This document shows, piece after piece, positions 16,771 to 20,262 of a stretch of 20,262 nucleotides of DNA. Each line of letters opens with the position of its first letter. The stretch's first letter is position 1. The notes under the pieces are model-generated. The model was not told the DNA's origin. It did no database searches and saw nothing but the letters and a program-made list of their open reading frames with translations. The position numbers and the translations under genes were made by a program. Where the stretch lies: positions 1 through 20,262 of the forward strand of contig NZCE01000001.1 of assembly GCA_002688185.1 (NCBI GenBank). Reading direction: 5' to 3'. Origin of the DNA: Spirochaetales bacterium. GTDB taxonomy: Bacteria > Spirochaetota > Spirochaetia > ARS1246.

Positions 16771-18129
16771 ATGAAAGTAGTATTTATCGGCGCGGGGAGC
16801 CTCTTTGGAAGCAGGATATCCGTTGACATCCTGTCTAGAAAACCGCTGCAAAATGCGACCATAGCGTTATGTGATATCAATGCGGACAAATTAAAAACAG
16901 TTCATAAATACGTACGGCGCGTTGCTGAAAGCAACGACATTCCGGCAACCGTAATTTCAGATATTGACAGAACAAAGCTTTTGAAGGATGCCGATTTTGT
17001 TATTCTCTCGGTGGCAATTGGCGGACCCGCGTATTTTGGCGAGCCCTTTGAATCTGAGATGAATATCCCCGCAAAATACGGCGTCCGTCAGACAGTCGCC
17101 GATACTATGGGCCCCGGGGCGGTTTTCAGGGGCTTAAGGTCAGCGGCCGCGATGCTGCCGATGATCGAAGATATCAACCGCTTGGCTCCAAATGCGGTGA
17201 TATTGAATTACACAAATCCAATGGCCATCCTCACGTGGATTTTTGATGAAATAGCTCAAGGGCCTGTGGTCGGACTTTGCCACGGCGTACAGGGCAATGC
17301 TAAACGGCTTGCAGCTCTTGTGGACGTTCCTTTCGAGGAAACCAGCTTTGTATGCGCGGGAATCAATCACATGACTTGGTTTACGCAGTTTAGGCATAAC
17401 GGTAAAAGCCTCCTCCCGGAAATTCACGAGCGTCTAATGAAGCAGTCTGAGAACAGTGATCCGTACCAATTCAGAGGGGAGATCGTAAAGGCTTTTGGAT
17501 ATTATCCAACCGAAAGTGACCGCCATTTTCCTGAATATGTGCCTTGGTTTCAGAACGGAGACAGAGAACTTTTTGCCCCTCACGTGGAGAAAACGATGGG
17601 AATCAAAGACCGGCGTCACGCCTGGTTTGAGGATATGGGATTAAAGGCGGACAGTCTCGATAGTCTAGAGCTTGCTAGTTCCCATGAATGGGCATCAGCC
17701 ATTATGGAGGCAAAGCAGACAAACAATTCGATCGTATTCAGCGGAAACGTCATGAATCGCGGTTTTATAACAAACCTGCCCGAACCATGTTGCATAGAAG
17801 TTCCCTGCTCCGCGGATTCAAACGGCATTCATCCGCACTTTATCGGAGACCTGCCGGTGCAATGCGCCGCGCTCTGCAAATCCAACGTAATCATGCAGGA
17901 TCTCACAGTTGAGGCAGTCCGGCGGAAAAGCAGGGAAGCTGCTTATTGGGCCCTCCTCATGGATCCGATTTGCCGGGCCAACCTCACCATTGATCGAACA
18001 AAGCAGATGTTTGATGAGATGTGGGAGGCGGAAAAGCATCTCCTAACGTATTATCAGACGATCCCGCCCTATCTATGTGGACACACGCAAGCGTGTTGTA
18101 AGGTAGACAAATACTGTCAACCGCTTTGA
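16771..18129 (+). CDS. Glycoside hydrolase family 4 (alpha-galactosidase/galacturonidase/glucosidase type)
   Basis: GH4 enzymes cleave glycosides in the cytoplasm by a redox-elimination route that needs NAD and a divalent metal such as Mn. The 452-residue protein has the N-terminal Rossmann motif FIGAGSLFG (6-13), Asp36 in LCDIN for NAD, the GH4 motif ADTMGPGAVFRGLR (110-123), NYTNP (146-150), and the metal-binding pair Cys170 (GLCHG) and His200 (GINHM). The CHG/GINHM sequences are nearer the MelA/LplD/AglA side than the phospho-glycosidases, but the sugar is not decided by this. A strong ribosome site, GGGGG (16760-16764), lies 6 nt before ATG 16771. It is the last gene of the unit and ends in TGA. 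No clear hairpin terminator was seen after it. Confidence 0.92.
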   Translation: MKVVFIGAGSLFGSRISVDILSRKPLQNATIALCDINADKLKTVHKYVRRVAESNDIPATVISDIDRTKLLKDADFVILSVAIGGPAYFGEPFESEMNIPAKYGVRQTVADTMGPGAVFRGLRSAAAMLPMIEDINRLAPNAVILNYTNPMAILTWIFDEIAQGPVVGLCHGVQGNAKRLAALVDVPFEETSFVCAGINHMTWFTQFRHNGKSLLPEIHERLMKQSENSDPYQFRGEIVKAFGYYPTESDRHFPEYVPWFQNGDRELFAPHVEKTMGIKDRRHAWFEDMGLKADSLDSLELASSHEWASAIMEAKQTNNSIVFSGNVMNRGFITNLPEPCCIEVPCSADSNGIHPHFIGDLPVQCAALCKSNVIMQDLTVEAVRRKSREAAYWALLMDPICRANLTIDRTKQMFDEMWEAEKHLLTYYQTIPPYLCGHTQACCKVDKYCQPL

Positions 18130-18428
18130 CTGTCCGCAATTTGGCAGATATTCATGAGCGTATAGCCCGGCATTATTCCATGCTAAACGATCGGATTCTT
18201 ACCTCGTTTTCGGCATGAAAGGGGAGGCCTGGGCATTCCTTTTTGCCTTTTTCCTCTTTCTACGCCCAAATCAGACGAATTTCAATAGATTTTTGTGCCA
18301 CGGCGGCTTTTGACCGCGTTTTACAGGGGGCATACCACGACTTGAGCGACGGATAGTAATGGAATTGTGCGCGTATAGGTTGGTGGTAAGAGCTTGGCTT
18401 TGCGCTATTGGGATGGTATTCTTTTCCC
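18130..18428. other. Spacer between the GH4 gene and the transposase
   Basis: No convincing gene, tRNA or strong terminator is seen in these 299 bp. A weak GCGG/CCGC stem occurs around 18303-18317. The left end of the transposable element probably lies here, but its inverted repeat cannot be picked out without the right end. Confidence 0.5.
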
Positions 18429-20262
18429 ATGATACTTTCACCCGCTGCTATCAAGTATTTCAAATTGCTTAGCTCAAAAGTCACCAGCGCCATGGCTTCA
18501 CACCAGTGCGCCACGCCATATTTCATCGAAACTGATCCGGTAATAAGACACTATGAAGTCCTGAGAAAGGTTTGGTTTGGCTCGGTTCCAATTAAGCAAG
18601 CCTGCACCGAACATGGTCTGCCTCGTTCCTCCTACTACGAAATCGAGGATCGTTTTGTGCACCATGGGCTTGCGGGATTGTTTTCCTACCCCGGTGCACC
18701 GGTAACTCAAGCACCCAATCTCGAGCAATTGGTTCTCATCGTAAAGAGCTGCCGCCCGACTGTATCTCAATTGGCAGTACTGCGTGTGGCGCAAGCGGTG
18801 CCGGTTACCCACGCGGTTGCCGATTCCAAAGTGATTTCCAAAATCCTCAACTCCCACGGTTATGGGTATTCAAGGTTGGAAACTGATCGGGATTTTTTCG
18901 CTAGAATACAGAGAAGCCTTGAGGAGCTTAATGGGAGCGGGGCAAAACTGGTAGAGGGACGTAATCGAGGCAAACGCAAAGAAACCTTCTTTGTGGATGC
19001 CGACCCCTACCATAACCGAATGGAATTATTGAGAGAACTGTTTTTCAACAGCAAGGCAAAAGTGTACGACACCTGCACGCGACTCAATATTCCGGTGACG
19101 ACTTACTACCGTTTGGCCAAGGAATACCGGTTGTATGGACCGTGGGCGATCATTTCAGCTAATGCGCATGGAAAGAAAGATAGTATTTCTGATGAGCTGC
19201 AACTGAAGATACTCCTTGAGAAACTCGAGCATCCCTCATGGTCGGCACAGCACATCGTGGATGCTGGTAAGCTTCGTTGTTCAAGATATGTGGTGAATCG
19301 AATTACCAAGCGTTGGGGGCTTCAAGATAAAGCTCGCTTACCGGTTGCTCTGGATCGTTTCGTGGAGCTATCGAAGCCGAGAACCGAAGAACCCTGCAGG
19401 CCCATTGAAACCGCTTACGATCTTCTCCCGGAAGAAATTGTCCTGAAAACACGCAGGATCAATCGCCATTTTGAGTTGATCTGCAAGAAGATGAAGACCC
19501 ACGCCTACAACATCTGTGACCCGGGTCCACTGCTCTTAGCGCCTTTTGTTAACGATCTAGGGATTGTGCAGTCCTTTGAGACCTATGGTCCACCAAAACT
19601 ACGCGGCAAGGAAATCACCAACCTGGCGATGTTGAACGTTTTCCGTATTCTCGCCGGATATCGTCGGATTAGCCATCTAAACAACTCAAAAGATCGGTCT
19701 GTTGCGCTTGCCGGCGGCATTGGTCTGTTCGGCTCTTCTTCCCGATTCTACGAGCAGTCATGCGAGTTCAAGTTTGACCAACTGCATAAAATGAAGCTTG
19801 ACCTGGTGGCGCGGGCAAAACAGCTGGGAATCATAGAGGGGCTGAAACTGGGGTTTGATTTCCACTTTAAAGACTTCTATGGAAAGAACGCCGATGAGGA
19901 TGGGATTGGCAAGGGGCCGAATAAGAAAGGAGATCTGGTACCTGGATTCCGCCCGCATGTTGCCTGGGATCTTGCGGCGAATGTCATTATATCCATTGCC
20001 TACTATCAAGGTGCAGTCAGGTCGACAAAGATCATACGGCAGTTCTGCGAACAGAACATCTATCCTATTCTCGATCCCTTGGCCGTCGAAGAGATCTACA
20101 TGGACTCTGAATACACAAAGGAAACAGATTTCCACTATTTCAAAGAAACGATTTTCAAGAACGGAGAAATATACGTTTGCCTAAAACAGAATCCACAAAT
20201 CAAAAAGCTCATCGCTCCTGCCATACAAGAAGACAACTGGTCTGCTTTTCCAAGCAATAAGG
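18429..20262 (+). CDS. Large DDE-type transposase-like protein, 3' partial
   Basis: One uninterrupted frame runs from ATG 18429 (or ATG 18492) off the right edge, more than 590 codons. Numbered from ATG 18492: a helix-turn-helix/integrase-type DNA-binding module at about 20-145 (with PRSSYYEIEDRF) and a second, similar module at about 177-295 (with PVTTYYRLAKEY). An RNase-H-like catalytic region follows, in which GFDFHFKDFYG (Asp456) and IYMDSEYTK (Asp538) are the likely first two catalytic acids; the final Glu would be off-window. These residue calls are inference. Neither start has a clear ribosome site; GGATGG lies 12 nt before 18429. The frame is intact, so the gene may be functional if its remaining end is. 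I do not recognise the exact IS family. Confidence 0.75.
   Translation, partial: MILSPAAIKYFKLLSSKVTSAMASHQCATPYFIETDPVIRHYEVLRKVWFGSVPIKQACTEHGLPRSSYYEIEDRFVHHGLAGLFSYPGAPVTQAPNLEQLVLIVKSCRPTVSQLAVLRVAQAVPVTHAVADSKVISKILNSHGYGYSRLETDRDFFARIQRSLEELNGSGAKLVEGRNRGKRKETFFVDADPYHNRMELLRELFFNSKAKVYDTCTRLNIPVTTYYRLAKEYRLYGPWAIISANAHGKKDSISDELQLKILLEKLEHPSWSAQHIVDAGKLRCSRYVVNRITKRWGLQDKARLPVALDRFVELSKPRTEEPCRPIETAYDLLPEEIVLKTRRINRHFELICKKMKTHAYNICDPGPLLLAPFVNDLGIVQSFETYGPPKLRGKEITNLAMLNVFRILAGYRRISHLNNSKDRSVALAGGIGLFGSSSRFYEQSCEFKFDQLHKMKLDLVARAKQLGIIEGLKLGFDFHFKDFYGKNADEDGIGKGPNKKGDLVPGFRPHVAWDLAANVIISIAYYQGAVRSTKIIRQFCEQNIYPILDPLAVEEIYMDSEYTKETDFHYFKETIFKNGEIYVCLKQNPQIKKLIAPAIQEDNWSAFPSNK
18429..20262 (+). 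mobile_element. Insertion-sequence-like element, partly in the window, ends unknown
   Basis: Inferred only from the transposase-like ORF. No terminal inverted repeats or target-site duplication could be assigned, because the right end is missing. The element sits after the GH4 stop and disrupts no recognisable gene on its left side. Confidence 0.55.

Noticed and set aside
18303..18317. GCGG...CCGC hairpin after the GH4 gene as terminator
   Set aside because: The stem is only 4 bp, lies about 175 bp after the stop codon, and is followed by a short T-run that is interrupted.
18260..18526. 88-codon minus-strand frame before and into the transposase
   Set aside because: It has no family features and overlaps the transposase start in antisense.

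Overview
The window looks like chromosomal DNA of a heterotrophic Gram-negative bacterium, most likely a spirochaete. That placement is an inference: it rests on the kinase/ATPase/TPR signalling protein, the peptide-type ABC cassette, the GH4 enzyme and the style of the secreted binding protein. No rRNA, tRNA or CRISPR array was seen. The genetic code appears standard: five genes end in TAG, so UAG is an ordinary stop here.

Region 1 (1-5345, +) is one huge signalling gene entering from the left: Ser/Thr kinase C-lobe, AAA-type ATPase, TPR repeats, two GAF domains and a SpoIIE/PP2C phosphatase. A single in-frame TAG at 3276-3278 cuts it in two. The frame stays open on both sides, and the TPR region appears to continue across the stop. 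Region 2 (5418-6467, +) is a lone CrtC/AttH-like lipocalin-fold protein.

Region 3 (6583-15174) is a peptide-type ABC transport and hydrolysis locus built as two converging units. The two ATPases (DppD- and DppF-like) run on +. A six-gene operon runs toward them on -: secreted family-5 binding protein, two tandem AstE/AspA-like zinc deacylases, an M42 metallo-aminopeptidase, and permeases DppB and DppC. The two units meet 3 bp apart at a small dyad holding both TAG stops. The minus operon is tightly coupled (overlaps of 14, 20 and 4 bp). The likely job is uptake of an amide-linked or acylated peptide-like compound and its hydrolysis in the cytoplasm.

Region 4 (15346-18129, +) diverges from the transporter operon: a small TIGR04076-like protein, an aldo/keto reductase (4-bp overlap) and a GH4 NAD/metal-dependent glycosidase, suggesting sugar metabolism.

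Region 5 (18130-20262) is a roughly 300-bp spacer followed by a long ORF that runs off the right edge. It looks like a DDE-type transposase with an internally duplicated DNA-binding N-terminus. Its right half and the element's ends are outside the window.
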